DNA from: CAYQCE01 sp964415885
GTDB lineage: Bacteria > Zixibacteria > MSB-5A5 > JAABVY01 > JAHJOQ01
DNA: 64,000 nucleotides
Direction: 5' to 3'
Assembly: GCA_964415885.1 (NCBI GenBank)
Contig: CAYQCE010000010.1
Location: 1 to 64,000, forward strand
Below, in pieces: positions 8,053 to 17,786 of the stretch. Numbering within the stretch: the first letter of the stretch is position 1; each line of letters begins with the position of its first letter. The position numbers and the translations under genes were made by a program. Below the pieces are notes generated by a model that did not search any database, was not told where the DNA came from, and saw only the letters and a list, made by a program, of their open reading frames with translations.

Positions 8053-9954
8053 ATGAGACCGGCCATCGCCCTCATAGTCACTACAATACTGCTCGCAATT
8101 CTGCCGGGGGTATCATCCGCATACGATGCCACCAGGGTTCAATTCTCGCTTCTCCAAAAGTTGTCGGAGGACGCTAACGCTGTTACTGTGGCGAGCGACT
8201 CCGCCGAGATTCCGGACGGCTCAGTGGTCACCGTGCGACTCGGTAATGTGGTCTGTGACCTGTCAGTGCTCGAGCGAACCGAGGCAGACCTTGCGCTGAG
8301 AATAGAGACAATAACGTCCGGCCCGAATTCCAAACGGGTATTCCGAACTTACAGGGTGCCGTTCGAGGTTCCGGTAATATTGGACTCACTCGTCGTCAAG
8401 GGCGAATCGTTCTATCGATTCTCGGTGACCGCGACGGGCGTAGTGTCCCGCGAGTCTTTCTGCGACTACTCGATGTCCGATTCGGATCATTACAGCTCGG
8501 ATCCCGCGCCACATTTTCAGATTCACTTCGTGCGCAATTCGCTCGGCGATTTCCACTGGAATGCCGTTAGGCGTTATCTCGAACTGGAGTATGACGCGGC
8601 GGACGAGATCTATGATTTCGACTATCATCAGCCGATGAACCTGTACCTGATGCCCTGCCGTGACCCTAATGTCAACTACGACTCATACTACGGCTTTTCG
8701 ATAGATCCTGTCAGAAACAACATCCTGTTCCACTACAGCCATGATTTCAACGCGCTCACTTCGATTGCCGTGAACATGATGCAGCTCTATCGCTTCTGGG
8801 GTTATGCTCCGGCTTCGATCGTGGAAGCCGCCGCGGCGCTAAACGATTTCAACGATTTCTTTGCTGTGAAGATGAGAGTCGACGAGACGTTGCCGAGCAT
8901 ACAGGACTACTTTCTGTCGCACGACTATCTGACGGCCGAAAACCGTGAGCAGGTCCGGCAGGCTCTCGGATCGTTTGTCGAGTACCTGATAGATACCAGG
9001 AACGTCAAGACATTCAGGTCGTTTTACTCGATAGCCACTGATCTGACAGTGCTCGATGACATGGAGAAAGTTTACGGCAAACCGGCTGGCGAACTGATTT
9101 CGGGCTGGCATAACTACCTCGATACGCTGACTCTCGATCCCGGCTGGCTGACTTATCAGTCGCAACGGGTGGCGTATCAGAGACGGTACGATCGTTCAAT
9201 TTTCTTTCTTGAGGAAAAACTGAAGCTGGCGGGTGGGGATGCTGAGGCTTTCGGTGATCTCGCCAATTTCTGCTATACGGCCGGACGATACCAGGAGGCC
9301 GAGGACTACTATCGACTCATGCTGGAATCGAGCGACAACCCGACGCCGACGAATCTCCAGACTTACGCTAATTTCATGCTGATAAACGGCAGGCTGGAGG
9401 ATGCCCGCAGAACCTATGAGAAGGCCTCCGAACTCGATTCATCTCTCTCGCTGTCATACTACAAGCTCGGGCGAATCGCCGACTACGAGGGTAATGCTGA
9501 CCGAGCGCTGTCTTATTATCACCGCGCGACTACGGCTTCAGATGATGACGTTGTGCTTATTGATGCGCAGATTGCTCTCGGGCGATCCAAGCTGAAGTCG
9601 GGTGACAAGGACTCGGCTGAGGTCTATCTCGGGTCAGCTCTCAACGGAACGAAGATGTTCCTTATGTCCAACGACCCGGAGCCGCTCGCAGCATTGCGAG
9701 CGGGGGAGGCGTTTTTGTATCTTGAGCAGGCGCCTCAGGCGATCGAACAACTCGAATTCTGCGTTTTCGTCGAAGAGCGACCGTTCTATATCGGTCGAGC
9801 AGCTCTGGCGCTCGGAAAGGCGTACGACCTCATGAACGATCGAGACAAGGCTATCAAGGCATACGAGCTGGTCCGAACCGCACCGGGTGGATTTCTTTTC
9901 GTGCAGGAGGCCGACAGGCTGTTAAGAACTCCATTTACACTCCGGATGAACTGA
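8053..9954 (+). CDS. Secreted TPR protein with degenerate peptidase-MA-like domain
   Basis: A 633-residue exported protein. Residues 1-23 form a signal peptide (ALIVTTILLAILPGVSSA). Residues about 150-370 resemble the gluzincin 'peptidase MA-like' module found beside TPRs in many diderms, including a beta-strand ending HFQIHF and a helix where the HExxH motif would be expected. That helix reads LTSIAVNMMQLY, so both zinc histidines are absent and the protein is probably not a protease. Residues about 385-620 are tetratricopeptide repeats (for example SYYKLGRIADYEGNADRALS). AAGGAAGG lies 8-9 bases before the ATG. The next gene, a BatA/VWA protein, starts 6 bases after the stop, so they likely work together in the envelope. 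Confidence 0.7.
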   Translation: MRPAIALIVTTILLAILPGVSSAYDATRVQFSLLQKLSEDANAVTVASDSAEIPDGSVVTVRLGNVVCDLSVLERTEADLALRIETITSGPNSKRVFRTYRVPFEVPVILDSLVVKGESFYRFSVTATGVVSRESFCDYSMSDSDHYSSDPAPHFQIHFVRNSLGDFHWNAVRRYLELEYDAADEIYDFDYHQPMNLYLMPCRDPNVNYDSYYGFSIDPVRNNILFHYSHDFNALTSIAVNMMQLYRFWGYAPASIVEAAAALNDFNDFFAVKMRVDETLPSIQDYFLSHDYLTAENREQVRQALGSFVEYLIDTRNVKTFRSFYSIATDLTVLDDMEKVYGKPAGELISGWHNYLDTLTLDPGWLTYQSQRVAYQRRYDRSIFFLEEKLKLAGGDAEAFGDLANFCYTAGRYQEAEDYYRLMLESSDNPTPTNLQTYANFMLINGRLEDARRTYEKASELDSSLSLSYYKLGRIADYEGNADRALSYYHRATTASDDDVVLIDAQIALGRSKLKSGDKDSAEVYLGSALNGTKMFLMSNDPEPLAALRAGEAFLYLEQAPQAIEQLEFCVFVEERPFYIGRAALALGKAYDLMNDRDKAIKAYELVRTAPGGFLFVQEADRLLRTPFTLRMN

Positions 9955-9960
9955 TACTAA

Positions 9961-12057
9961 ATGGGATTCCTCAACACGATCATACTGGCCTTCGCTGCCT
10001 TCGCGGCGATACCTGTTCTGATCCACCTTCTCAACCGGAGGAGGGTCAGGAAGGTTTACTTTTCATCGCTGGAGTATCTGAAGAGCCTTCAGAAGACCCG
10101 GATGAGGCGGCTCAAGATCAAGCAGCTACTGCTCCTGATTTTGCGAATCCTCGCGATCCTGCTGATTGTGGGGGCATTCGCCAGACCGGCCTTGAAGGGG
10201 GGATACACGGCGGGCCTCGGTGCAGCGGCGAAAACCTCGGGTGTCATAATGCTGGACAATTCGCTTTCTATGTCTGCCGAGGCGCGCGAGGGATCTCTGT
10301 TCGAGCTGGGAAAGGAATTTGCCGCAAGCCTGCTCGAGGCATTCTCGGAGGGGGATGAGGTTTTGTTCGCGACGTTCGACAGCGAGTTGAACGCCGGCGA
10401 AGGTGGATTTACGTACGACATCCCGGCGATGGAGAACTCAATACTCGAAAGTGTTCAGTCGTATGGGAGTACCGATCCGCGCAAAGCGATAGATGCCGCA
10501 TTCGAGCATCTGGACCGGTCGGGTAATCTGCACAAGGAGCTATATATCATCTCTGACTTTGCCGAAGAGTCATGGAATGATCTGGTGATCGACAGGGATG
10601 ACCTGGATAACACTCGAATCTATCTGACCGAAATAACCGATCCCGAGCCGGACAATATCCGCGCCACTGATATCGATTTCGGCCGACAGCTCATCTATCC
10701 AAATCGATCGGTTGACATAACCGCGAGCTTTTCCAACGACAATCCACGCAGGGTCTCGGGCGTGCTGGCGTCACTCTTCGTTGATGGCAAACGAATCAGC
10801 CAGACCGATTTCGATATCGATGCCTCCGATCAGGCCTCCGCAGAATTTAACTTCACGTTCACGGATTTCGGCCTGCACTTAGGTTTCGTGGAGGCAGCGG
10901 ATGACCGGATTGTAGCCGATAATCGGCGTTATTTCAGTGTCAGCATTCCGCGCAGTATCAGCATACTCGTGATCGGCCAGAATGAGGCAGACAACCGCTA
11001 TCTCAAACTGGCAATCAAACCACAGCCGGATACCCCCACTCAGATGGAAGTGAAGTCTGTCGGTATGGCCGGGCTGCCATCCGAAGATATCTACTCTTAT
11101 GATTGCGTGGTGCTGAACGGTATCGACTACATTGCAGAATCGGACTTCTCGCGGATCGAGAACTTTGTTGCTTCCGGCGGCAACATCCTGATCTTCGCAC
11201 CCTCATCCGGCGACAACCGTTTCTACGGAAGTCGAATACTGGAGCGACGGTTCAATGCAAGTTATCTCGGCGCTGAGCAGATGCAGGACGAGGAGGGTTA
11301 TCTCACTCTCGAACGACTGCTTCTGTCGCACCCCATTTTCTCGCGCTACTCTGCCATCGAGGAGGAACGTATCCCTGAAATTCGATTCGAGGAGATCATG
11401 AAAATCATGCCCGGTCAGGAAAGCCGCACACTTGCATGGTTCTCATCGGGTGATCCCGCAATACTCGAAAGCAACTGGGGACAGGGAAGGGCGATTCTCA
11501 TGGCCTCCGATCTCGATCTCGAATCGAACATGTTCGTCAACCATCCGCTGTTCGTCACATTCGTCAACCGTGCAGTCGAGTATCTCTCCGCCGACCTGAC
11601 GAGAGTTACCGAGCGATACACAACCGAGGATGTGATCGAGCGCAGCCTCTCCGATCTGGACCCGTCCGCGAGAATCGAGCTCCTTGCGCCGGATGGCTCA
11701 ATAGAGCTGCTCGCGCCAAATTTCTCCGGTAAGACGGCCTATCTGACAATTCGAGACGCATCGATGCCCGGTATCTATAAGATCGCAGCTAATGACAGCA
11801 CAGTTGATATGTTTGCGGTGAATGTACCGCCGGATGAGACAATTCAGGCGTATCTCGATATCTCGGAAGTTGAGGACAAGTTCTCGGATGTCTCAACTGC
11901 AGTGCTGAGAGTCGATGACGACGCGTTTCTGGAGGAGATTCGTCGGAACCGTCACGGTAGAGAGATATGGAAACCGGTGCTGATTGCCGCTTTGCTGCTG
12001 CTTGCCGTCGAGATGGTAATCGCGAGGTCCAATCCCGCTGTAGAGGATTCCGAGTAA
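9961..12057 (+). CDS. BatA/VWA-domain membrane protein
   Basis: A 698-residue inner-membrane protein. The first 80 residues are the BatA N-terminal domain: one hydrophobic helix, IHLLNRRR with a basic loop, then a second helix ending GAFARPAL. A von Willebrand A-like domain follows, with a DNSLS metal-site motif near residue 98 and LYIISDF further on. A large periplasmic region resembles a class I glutamine amidotransferase-like fold (NILIFAPSSGDN), as in other long Bat-type proteins. A final helix (VLIAALLLLAVEMVI) lies near residue 680. Related proteins sit beside MoxR ATPases; none is here, but the preceding TPR gene fits the usual Bat/TPR pairing. No good ribosome-binding site, so translation may be coupled to the TPR gene. 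Confidence 0.78.
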   Translation: MGFLNTIILAFAAFAAIPVLIHLLNRRRVRKVYFSSLEYLKSLQKTRMRRLKIKQLLLLILRILAILLIVGAFARPALKGGYTAGLGAAAKTSGVIMLDNSLSMSAEAREGSLFELGKEFAASLLEAFSEGDEVLFATFDSELNAGEGGFTYDIPAMENSILESVQSYGSTDPRKAIDAAFEHLDRSGNLHKELYIISDFAEESWNDLVIDRDDLDNTRIYLTEITDPEPDNIRATDIDFGRQLIYPNRSVDITASFSNDNPRRVSGVLASLFVDGKRISQTDFDIDASDQASAEFNFTFTDFGLHLGFVEAADDRIVADNRRYFSVSIPRSISILVIGQNEADNRYLKLAIKPQPDTPTQMEVKSVGMAGLPSEDIYSYDCVVLNGIDYIAESDFSRIENFVASGGNILIFAPSSGDNRFYGSRILERRFNASYLGAEQMQDEEGYLTLERLLLSHPIFSRYSAIEEERIPEIRFEEIMKIMPGQESRTLAWFSSGDPAILESNWGQGRAILMASDLDLESNMFVNHPLFVTFVNRAVEYLSADLTRVTERYTTEDVIERSLSDLDPSARIELLAPDGSIELLAPNFSGKTAYLTIRDASMPGIYKIAANDSTVDMFAVNVPPDETIQAYLDISEVEDKFSDVSTAVLRVDDDAFLEEIRRNRHGREIWKPVLIAALLLLAVEMVIARSNPAVEDSE

Positions 12058-12105
12058 TGAGTAATGCTCGATTGACAAATCGGCACTTCCTGCTAAATTC
12101 CTTTC

Positions 12106-13989
12106 GTGGTTATTACAGATCTACATAACGTATCGGCGTCGTACTCCGGTGACACGGTTTTCACTGATGTCAGTATCCAGATTCGCAGCGGCGAAAAGAT
12201 TGCGCTCGTCGGCAGAAACGGTATTGGCAAGACCACGCTCTTCCGTTTGATCCTCGGCGATATGCAGCCGGATGACGGTGAGATCAGCCGGACTCGTGGC
12301 GTGAAGTCGGGATACCTGCCACAGGAAGTCGATCTCGATCGGAGCTGGACGCTCTATGACGAGGTGCTCGACGCCTTCTCCGAGCTCATAGCGATAGGCG
12401 AGAGAATCGAAGAGATCGAATTGCAGATATCCGGCGGTGAAACGGACGAGGAAATACTGCAGGAGTACGGCGTGCTCCAGGAGCGATTCGAGACCGGCGG
12501 TGGGTTCACGTACAAGTCGAGCATCGATGCCGTCCTTCAGGGACTCGGATTCGAGCTCGAGGAGTACCACAAACCGCTGCGATTATTCTCGGGTGGGGAG
12601 AAGGCGCGGGCGTATCTCGCCAAACTTCTATTGGCGAAGCCGGATTTGTTGCTTCTCGATGAACCTACTAACCACCTCGATATTCCGTCGACGCAATGGC
12701 TCGAATCGTATCTGATAGAGCTCGAAGCTGCAGTGATGATAGTCTCTCACGACCGCCTGTTCCTCAGCAGGACAACCTCGCGCACGGTTGAGTTGTGTCC
12801 CGATGGCCTGGATGACTATCCCGGCAATTTCGATTTCTATATGAAGGAGCGTGCTGCGCGACGTGAGCTCGAGAGTAAAGCGTTCGAGCGACAAAAGGAC
12901 GAGATTGCAAGAATCGAGGATTTCATCCAGAAGAATATCGCCGGGCAAAAAACAAAGCAGGCGCAGTCGCGTCGTAAGATGCTCGCGAAGATGAAACGAC
13001 TCGACAGACCTTCTTCCGATGGCCGCGCCGCCGCTCTAAACATCCAATCGTCGGGGAGAAGCCATTTGAAGCTTCTGACCGCACGAAATGTCTCGAAGGA
13101 ATTCAGCGGCCGGGAGATATTCTCGGATGTCACTCTTGAGATAGAGCGCGGAGAGAAGGTCGGTCTGATTGGCCCGAACGGCAGCGGCAAGTCGACGCTG
13201 GTCAAGATAATTACGGGTGAACTTGAACCGGACTCCGGCGAGGTGAAAGTCGGCGGGAATGTCATCCCGGCCTATTTCGATCAGGAACTGTCGATACTGA
13301 ATCCGAACGATACAGTGATCGACTCCGTATGGGAGGAGAAGCCGACCGCGCTCGCCACCGAGTTGCGCAGCTATCTCGGACGATATCTTTTCGAGGGTGA
13401 GGACGTGTTCAAGAAGGTTTCGGCGCTTTCCGGCGGCGAGAAGAGCCGACTCGCGCTCGCCAGGATATTTCTTTTGCCGGCGAATTTCCTGATCCTCGAT
13501 GAACCGACGAATCATCTCGATATTCCCTCCTGCGAGCAGTTGGAACACGCGCTTGCCGAGTACGACGGCGCCGCGCTCGTCATCTCTCACGACCGTTACT
13601 TCCTCGATCGAACGGTTTCCAGGATCTACGCCTTCGAGGGATACTCGCTGCGGTTATTTCTCGGCAACTACTCTTATTATGCCGGGAAGAAGGCCGAGGA
13701 GATGGAGGCGCTGAAGACTGTATCCGAGGAGAAGCTGCGCGAGAAGGATGAGCGAAAGAACGAATGGGAACAGTTAAAAGAGAAAAGGCGGATTCGTAAG
13801 CAATTCGAGAAGCTCGAGAGCCGTATATTACAGACCGAGGACAGTATCTCGGAAATCGAAGATCTTCTCGCGAACGAAGATGTCCAGCGGGACTGGGAGC
13901 GGCTGGCGTCGCTTCAGGAGAGCAAAGCCAGGCTTGCGTCCGAGCTCGAGGCGCTGTACCGGGAGTATGATGAGTTTGAGCATGAATAA
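12106..13989 (+). CDS. ABC-F family ATPase
   Basis: A 627-residue soluble protein with two ABC ATPase domains and no membrane segments, which marks the ABC-F class acting on ribosomes (translation factors of the Uup/YheS/EttA type). Domain 1 has Walker A GRNGIGKTT, signature FSGGEKARA and Walker B LLLLDEPTNHLD; domain 2 has GPNGSGKST, LSGGEKSRL and LILDEPTNHLD. The charged linker between them (about 255-310) is the P-site tRNA-interacting motif region. A C-terminal coiled coil (about 540-627) is rich in Glu, Lys and Arg. The start is a GTG at 12106 with no clear ribosome-binding site, chosen because the fold begins at once. The last codons overlap the next gene. Confidence 0.9.
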   Translation: MVITDLHNVSASYSGDTVFTDVSIQIRSGEKIALVGRNGIGKTTLFRLILGDMQPDDGEISRTRGVKSGYLPQEVDLDRSWTLYDEVLDAFSELIAIGERIEEIELQISGGETDEEILQEYGVLQERFETGGGFTYKSSIDAVLQGLGFELEEYHKPLRLFSGGEKARAYLAKLLLAKPDLLLLDEPTNHLDIPSTQWLESYLIELEAAVMIVSHDRLFLSRTTSRTVELCPDGLDDYPGNFDFYMKERAARRELESKAFERQKDEIARIEDFIQKNIAGQKTKQAQSRRKMLAKMKRLDRPSSDGRAAALNIQSSGRSHLKLLTARNVSKEFSGREIFSDVTLEIERGEKVGLIGPNGSGKSTLVKIITGELEPDSGEVKVGGNVIPAYFDQELSILNPNDTVIDSVWEEKPTALATELRSYLGRYLFEGEDVFKKVSALSGGEKSRLALARIFLLPANFLILDEPTNHLDIPSCEQLEHALAEYDGAALVISHDRYFLDRTVSRIYAFEGYSLRLFLGNYSYYAGKKAEEMEALKTVSEEKLREKDERKNEWEQLKEKRRIRKQFEKLESRILQTEDSISEIEDLLANEDVQRDWERLASLQESKARLASELEALYREYDEFEHE

Positions 13990-14560
13990 GCTGCTGATAT
14001 TGAACGGTTCGCCGACGCGGAATTCCAACACGGACATTCTGTGCGAGACCGTCGCAGGGGCTGCGGATAGAAACGGCTTTGAGGCGAACCACGTTCTGCT
14101 CAACGAGTATTCGATCCTGCCGTGCCAGGCTTGCGCGGAACGCGAGAATGACGACCTGTGCATCTTCCACGACGACATACATCCGTTCCTCTACGAATTC
14201 GCGGAGTGTGACGCGGTGGTGGCGGCAACACCGATCTTCTTCGACACTGTCTCCGCTCAACTCAAGCTGTTCATCGATCGCTGCAACTGCTTCCGACCGA
14301 TGCGAAAATCCAGCACAGGCGGGTTTTATCTGCAGGAGCGTGAATGGAAGAAAAGAAGGGGCGCTGCAGTCCTGGTTGGAGGTCCGAGACAGAAGTACCA
14401 ATCCGCTCTGACTGTCATCAAGGGCTTTTTCATCTGGTGTGGCGTCGAATTCGTAGACCACCTCTACTACTCGCACGAGAGCTGGGAACCGGGCGCAGTA
14501 CGTAATGATACCCAAGTCTTGAATCAGGCCCGCGACCTCGGGGCTAAACTCACGTCCTAA
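13982..14560 (+). CDS. Flavodoxin-like NAD(P)H-dependent FMN reductase
   Basis: A 192-residue flavodoxin-fold protein. The phosphate-binding loop is LNGSPTRNSNTDIL near the N-terminus and the flavin-ring segment AATPIFFDTVSAQLK lies near residue 83. A CQAC motif around residue 41 is common in the iron-sulfur-flavoprotein-like branch but only two cysteines are close, so an Fe-S cluster is not assured. Start choice is open among ATGs at 13967, 13970 and 13982; the last begins the fold directly, the first two lie closer to GGGAG. The reading frame overlaps the ABC-F gene by 8 bases and its stop codon overlaps the stop of the convergent TonB receptor. Confidence 0.8.
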   Translation: MNKLLILNGSPTRNSNTDILCETVAGAADRNGFEANHVLLNEYSILPCQACAERENDDLCIFHDDIHPFLYEFAECDAVVAATPIFFDTVSAQLKLFIDRCNCFRPMRKSSTGGFYLQEREWKKRRGAAVLVGGPRQKYQSALTVIKGFFIWCGVEFVDHLYYSHESWEPGAVRNDTQVLNQARDLGAKLTS

Positions 14561-16818
14561 AGCTCGAACAGCGCGCGATAGCTGAGCCTCAAACTCCTTC
14601 CTGCCTCCGGCATGATCGATTTGATTCGCGACAAGTGATTCCGATAATCGGTGTCGAATAGATTATCGAGGCTCAGAGAAACGCTGTGTGTTAAACCAAA
14701 ATGATACCCTGTATATTGCAGGTACCAGTTGAATTTTGTGTATCCGGCAGTCGGTTCCTCGAATTCGTCCGTAAGGTTCTGATCTGCCACCAGGTGCGAT
14801 TCGACTCCGGTTCCCCAGCGCACATTCTCGAAAGCAAGCGATATTGAGCCCTTCAGCGGCGGAATCTGCGGGAGCGGGTCACCGCTCTCCGCAAACTCGC
14901 CGCGTGTGTAGCTCGATGACCCGGAAAGCTTCAAGCTCGTCCCAATCCTTGTCTCCAGTTGCGCTTCAAAGCCATATAGACGAGCATCAACACCATGTGA
15001 GGCGTATACCGGCAGGAATGTGGCGAAGTTGATATCGCCGGTGTTTCTTGGAATGATGTAGCTGTCGAGATCGTAGATGAATGTGTTCGCGGTCAACATT
15101 GCCAAATCCGAACGGTGGTAAACGAACAACTCGGCTCCGTAGCCGGATTCAGCTTCGAGATTCGGATTTCCAATCTCGTAGGAATAAGCGGCCAGATGCG
15201 GTCCCTCCGAAAACAGTTCCTCGGTGGTCGGCGCTCTTGCGGAACGACTCAGGTTCATTCCCAGGGCGAGATCGGGAATAGCTTCTGTCATAACCGATAC
15301 AGAGAATGCAAAAGTGTTGAATGTACGCTCCCTGATCGCACCGATCTTCGAGTCCGGATCCTCATATGCCGGATCAATCTCATTGAACTCATAGCGCGCC
15401 GCGGCCTCGCAACCAAAACTGCCGCGAGAGAGTGTTCCGTGGAAGTACGCCGAAAGATTCCGCGAGATGGTCGGGGGATTGAAGACATAACCGCCGATAT
15501 CGAAGTCTCTGAGTTCGCCGGAGACCCCGGCCGTTCCTTCGTCGAAGAACAAGATGTCTCGGTAGTCGAGGTTAACATCTGCCAGATAATCAACCACCTT
15601 GAACTCCGATCCGATCAATCCCGCCGCCTCGAATTCCTTGTGACGATAGTCTACGCGCGTGAAATTAACGCTGAGATCGCGCAAAGAGCTACCGTGCAGA
15701 GAAGAACGATAGCGGTACATGTCCCGATCCTTGGACATTTCGATATCAACTCCATTCTCATGACCTCCCACGAATCCGCCCGGGATGCCGTAGTCAAGCT
15801 CATATTCGTGCCTCGAATAGCCGACAAATCCTCGGTCATGAACGTAACTCGCCGCAATGCTCCAGTCGGTGTTGTCAGAATATGAATTCGGCAACACGCC
15901 TATGGGAGTATCGAGGTCAGAAGTTGATTTCCTGCTGAACTGCGCCTTTGTCATAACGGGACCGACTGGACTTTCGATTCCGGCGAGTCCGAGGCCGCCT
16001 TCATTCGCGGATTCGGCGTATAGGCCAAATTGTCCCGTAGGACGCGATAGCTTTTCCATCGGGATCTCATGTCGGACAGCGTTCACGACACCGCCCATTG
16101 TGGAGGACGTTTTAAGCAATGTTCGTGGTCCTCTCGTGACTTCAATACGATCCAGTGCAAACGGTTCTATGGTGACGGCATGATCGGGGGACGTTGACGA
16201 GAGATCAGTGTTCTTAAAGCCGTCTTCCGTTATCTGAACTCGATCTCCACCGAGTCCGCGAATAACCGGTCTCGCCGGTGCCGGCCCCATGGATCTCATC
16301 GCGAGACCAGCCTCGTCTTTGAGTGTGGAAGCGAGCGTGAGGTCCAACTCCCGCTGCAACTCACGACCTTTCACAGTTCGCGCAACCTCGTCGATTTCCT
16401 CGAATTTCGAGTGCGTGTGCTCGGCCGTGACTACTAAAGGAGTTGCGATGATCGACCTGTCCTTCAAATACACGGCAATCGATCTTACTTCGCCGGCATC
16501 GAGCTCGACATCGAGTTCTTGCGAATGGTGCGTAACGTGTGTTATCGTCAACGTGTGTTTTCCCGCGGCCAGCTCCGTCAGTTCAAATGACCCGCTTTCA
16601 TCGGTTTCAGTGATTGCGGTACCCGCTACATTCCGGATATTTGCGCCGATGATCGGTTCGCGAGATCCGGCGTCGTACACGACACCGCGCAGACCGGCAG
16701 CCGAAGAAGCCTGGACCATCAGGAGCAGGATCAATACGGGGAGAACGAGCAACGCTCCTCTCCCCGAGAGATTTGATCTGCTGAATGCGGACAAAGGTCT
16801 CTTGTTTAAGGTCATCAT
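14557..16818 (-). CDS. TonB-dependent receptor, probable metal uptake
   Basis: A 753-residue outer-membrane receptor. A signal peptide (about 1-40, ALLVLPVLILLLMVQASSAA) is followed by a carboxypeptidase-regulatory-like domain (RGVVYDAGSREPIIGANI) and a plug with PVIRGLGGDRVQITEDG. The rest is a beta-barrel ending in a C-terminal aromatic/hydrophobic strand (LSYRALFEL). His-rich spots (HVTHHSQ, AEHTHS) lie before the plug. Plug wording and layout resemble ZnuD-like and catecholate-type metal receptors; the substrate is inferred to be a metal from the neighbouring Cys/His protein. It starts 1 base after the lipoprotein stop (TAGG-ATGATG), so the two are co-translated. Its stop overlaps the stop of the convergent flavodoxin gene. 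Confidence 0.85.
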   Translation of the reverse strand: MMTLNKRPLSAFSRSNLSGRGALLVLPVLILLLMVQASSAAGLRGVVYDAGSREPIIGANIRNVAGTAITETDESGSFELTELAAGKHTLTITHVTHHSQELDVELDAGEVRSIAVYLKDRSIIATPLVVTAEHTHSKFEEIDEVARTVKGRELQRELDLTLASTLKDEAGLAMRSMGPAPARPVIRGLGGDRVQITEDGFKNTDLSSTSPDHAVTIEPFALDRIEVTRGPRTLLKTSSTMGGVVNAVRHEIPMEKLSRPTGQFGLYAESANEGGLGLAGIESPVGPVMTKAQFSRKSTSDLDTPIGVLPNSYSDNTDWSIAASYVHDRGFVGYSRHEYELDYGIPGGFVGGHENGVDIEMSKDRDMYRYRSSLHGSSLRDLSVNFTRVDYRHKEFEAAGLIGSEFKVVDYLADVNLDYRDILFFDEGTAGVSGELRDFDIGGYVFNPPTISRNLSAYFHGTLSRGSFGCEAAARYEFNEIDPAYEDPDSKIGAIRERTFNTFAFSVSVMTEAIPDLALGMNLSRSARAPTTEELFSEGPHLAAYSYEIGNPNLEAESGYGAELFVYHRSDLAMLTANTFIYDLDSYIIPRNTGDINFATFLPVYASHGVDARLYGFEAQLETRIGTSLKLSGSSSYTRGEFAESGDPLPQIPPLKGSISLAFENVRWGTGVESHLVADQNLTDEFEEPTAGYTKFNWYLQYTGYHFGLTHSVSLSLDNLFDTDYRNHLSRIKSIMPEAGRSLRLSYRALFEL

Positions 16819-16819
16819 C

Positions 16820-17689
16820 CTAATTCACCGTCACCGGGACAGGCGTGAATGTCTTGCCAACAGAGCCATCATGATAAATGTAGACCGTAATAGTGGCAGA
16901 TCCAGTCGTTTCGCCCGTCAGTCTAAATGCCCAGGGTTCAGCGGGTTCCTGACCGGTGACTGTAACTATCGTCTCATTGGAGCTCTCGACGACGAGCGAG
17001 TGAGGTGGGACGCCCGGCCAGAATTCGGTACCATTGCTATCAAAGAAAACCGCCTCGATGTGATCGGTGGTCGAACCGGCGTCAACTGTGAGGCTCCCTT
17101 CGAACTTCGAGCTGTCGGCCAGCCATGCAGTCGCGAGCAGATCTCCACTTTCTTCATCCTTGAGTTTCACTCCGATTGGTGCATCGTGAAGAACCTCCGT
17201 GCCAATTACGACCGGTATCGGCAATGTCGTGAAATCGGCGTGACCAGCGTGCAGAACCTTGAATTCGACGGTCGTCCGGCCCTCTTTTTTGCCTCGGAGA
17301 TGAAACTCATACTCTCCCTCCTCGCCCTCATGCCACCAGATCTCTGCGACCGACGCATCTGCGAATTCAGCTCCGAATGATTTGTCGGCGTCGGACGGTG
17401 GTTCGACGAGATCGCCATCCTCGTTGTAGAACATTGTCTCCCAGTGAGGATTGAGTCCCTGAGAGGCGTAGAGAGTATCGAATCGAGCGATGTTATCCCC
17501 GGCGCCGTAGTCCGGTCCGTAGTAATCGAGGATTACCACCCCGGATTGTAATACCTGAATACCGATAGCTTCGAAATGCTCCGCCTGCGGCGAAACGGGA
17601 TCGTCGTCGGAGCAGGATAAACCTGCAAATACGAAAAGCGTGGCTGCAATGACCAATCGCGCGCCTTTACTCCACTGATTCCAGCGCAT
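16820..17689 (-). CDS. Lipoprotein with two related domains, TonB-receptor partner
   Basis: A 289-residue probable lipoprotein: signal ATLFVFAGLSC then an acidic stretch (SDDDPVSP) typical after the lipid-modified Cys. The remainder shows an internal duplication. The first half ends YEFHLRGKKEGRTTVEF... LHAGHADFTTLPIPVVI and the second ends AFRLTGETTGSATITVYIYHDG... FTPVPVTVN, with the same strand order. His residues in the first half (WWHEGEEGEYEFH, HAGHADF) could bind metal. A third relative of this C-terminal piece survives as a short remnant at 18288-18425. A good AAGGAG lies 7 bases before the ATG. I infer a surface metal-binding or receptor-accessory role; the family is not known to me by name. 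Confidence 0.65.
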   Translation of the reverse strand: MRWNQWSKGARLVIAATLFVFAGLSCSDDDPVSPQAEHFEAIGIQVLQSGVVILDYYGPDYGAGDNIARFDTLYASQGLNPHWETMFYNEDGDLVEPPSDADKSFGAEFADASVAEIWWHEGEEGEYEFHLRGKKEGRTTVEFKVLHAGHADFTTLPIPVVIGTEVLHDAPIGVKLKDEESGDLLATAWLADSSKFEGSLTVDAGSTTDHIEAVFFDSNGTEFWPGVPPHSLVVESSNETIVTVTGQEPAEPWAFRLTGETTGSATITVYIYHDGSVGKTFTPVPVTVN

Positions 17690-17786
17690 ACATAGACTCC
17701 TTTACCTGTGCAAGCTCGCACAAAGTTGTTGAGTTGTGTTGAGTTCGAGTAAATTACTGCTCCCGGATTGAGAGCATTTTTGAGAA

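Noticed and set aside
16289..17380. 363-codon frame antisense to the TonB receptor and lipoprotein
   Set aside because: Covers two genes on the other strand that have clear family motifs.
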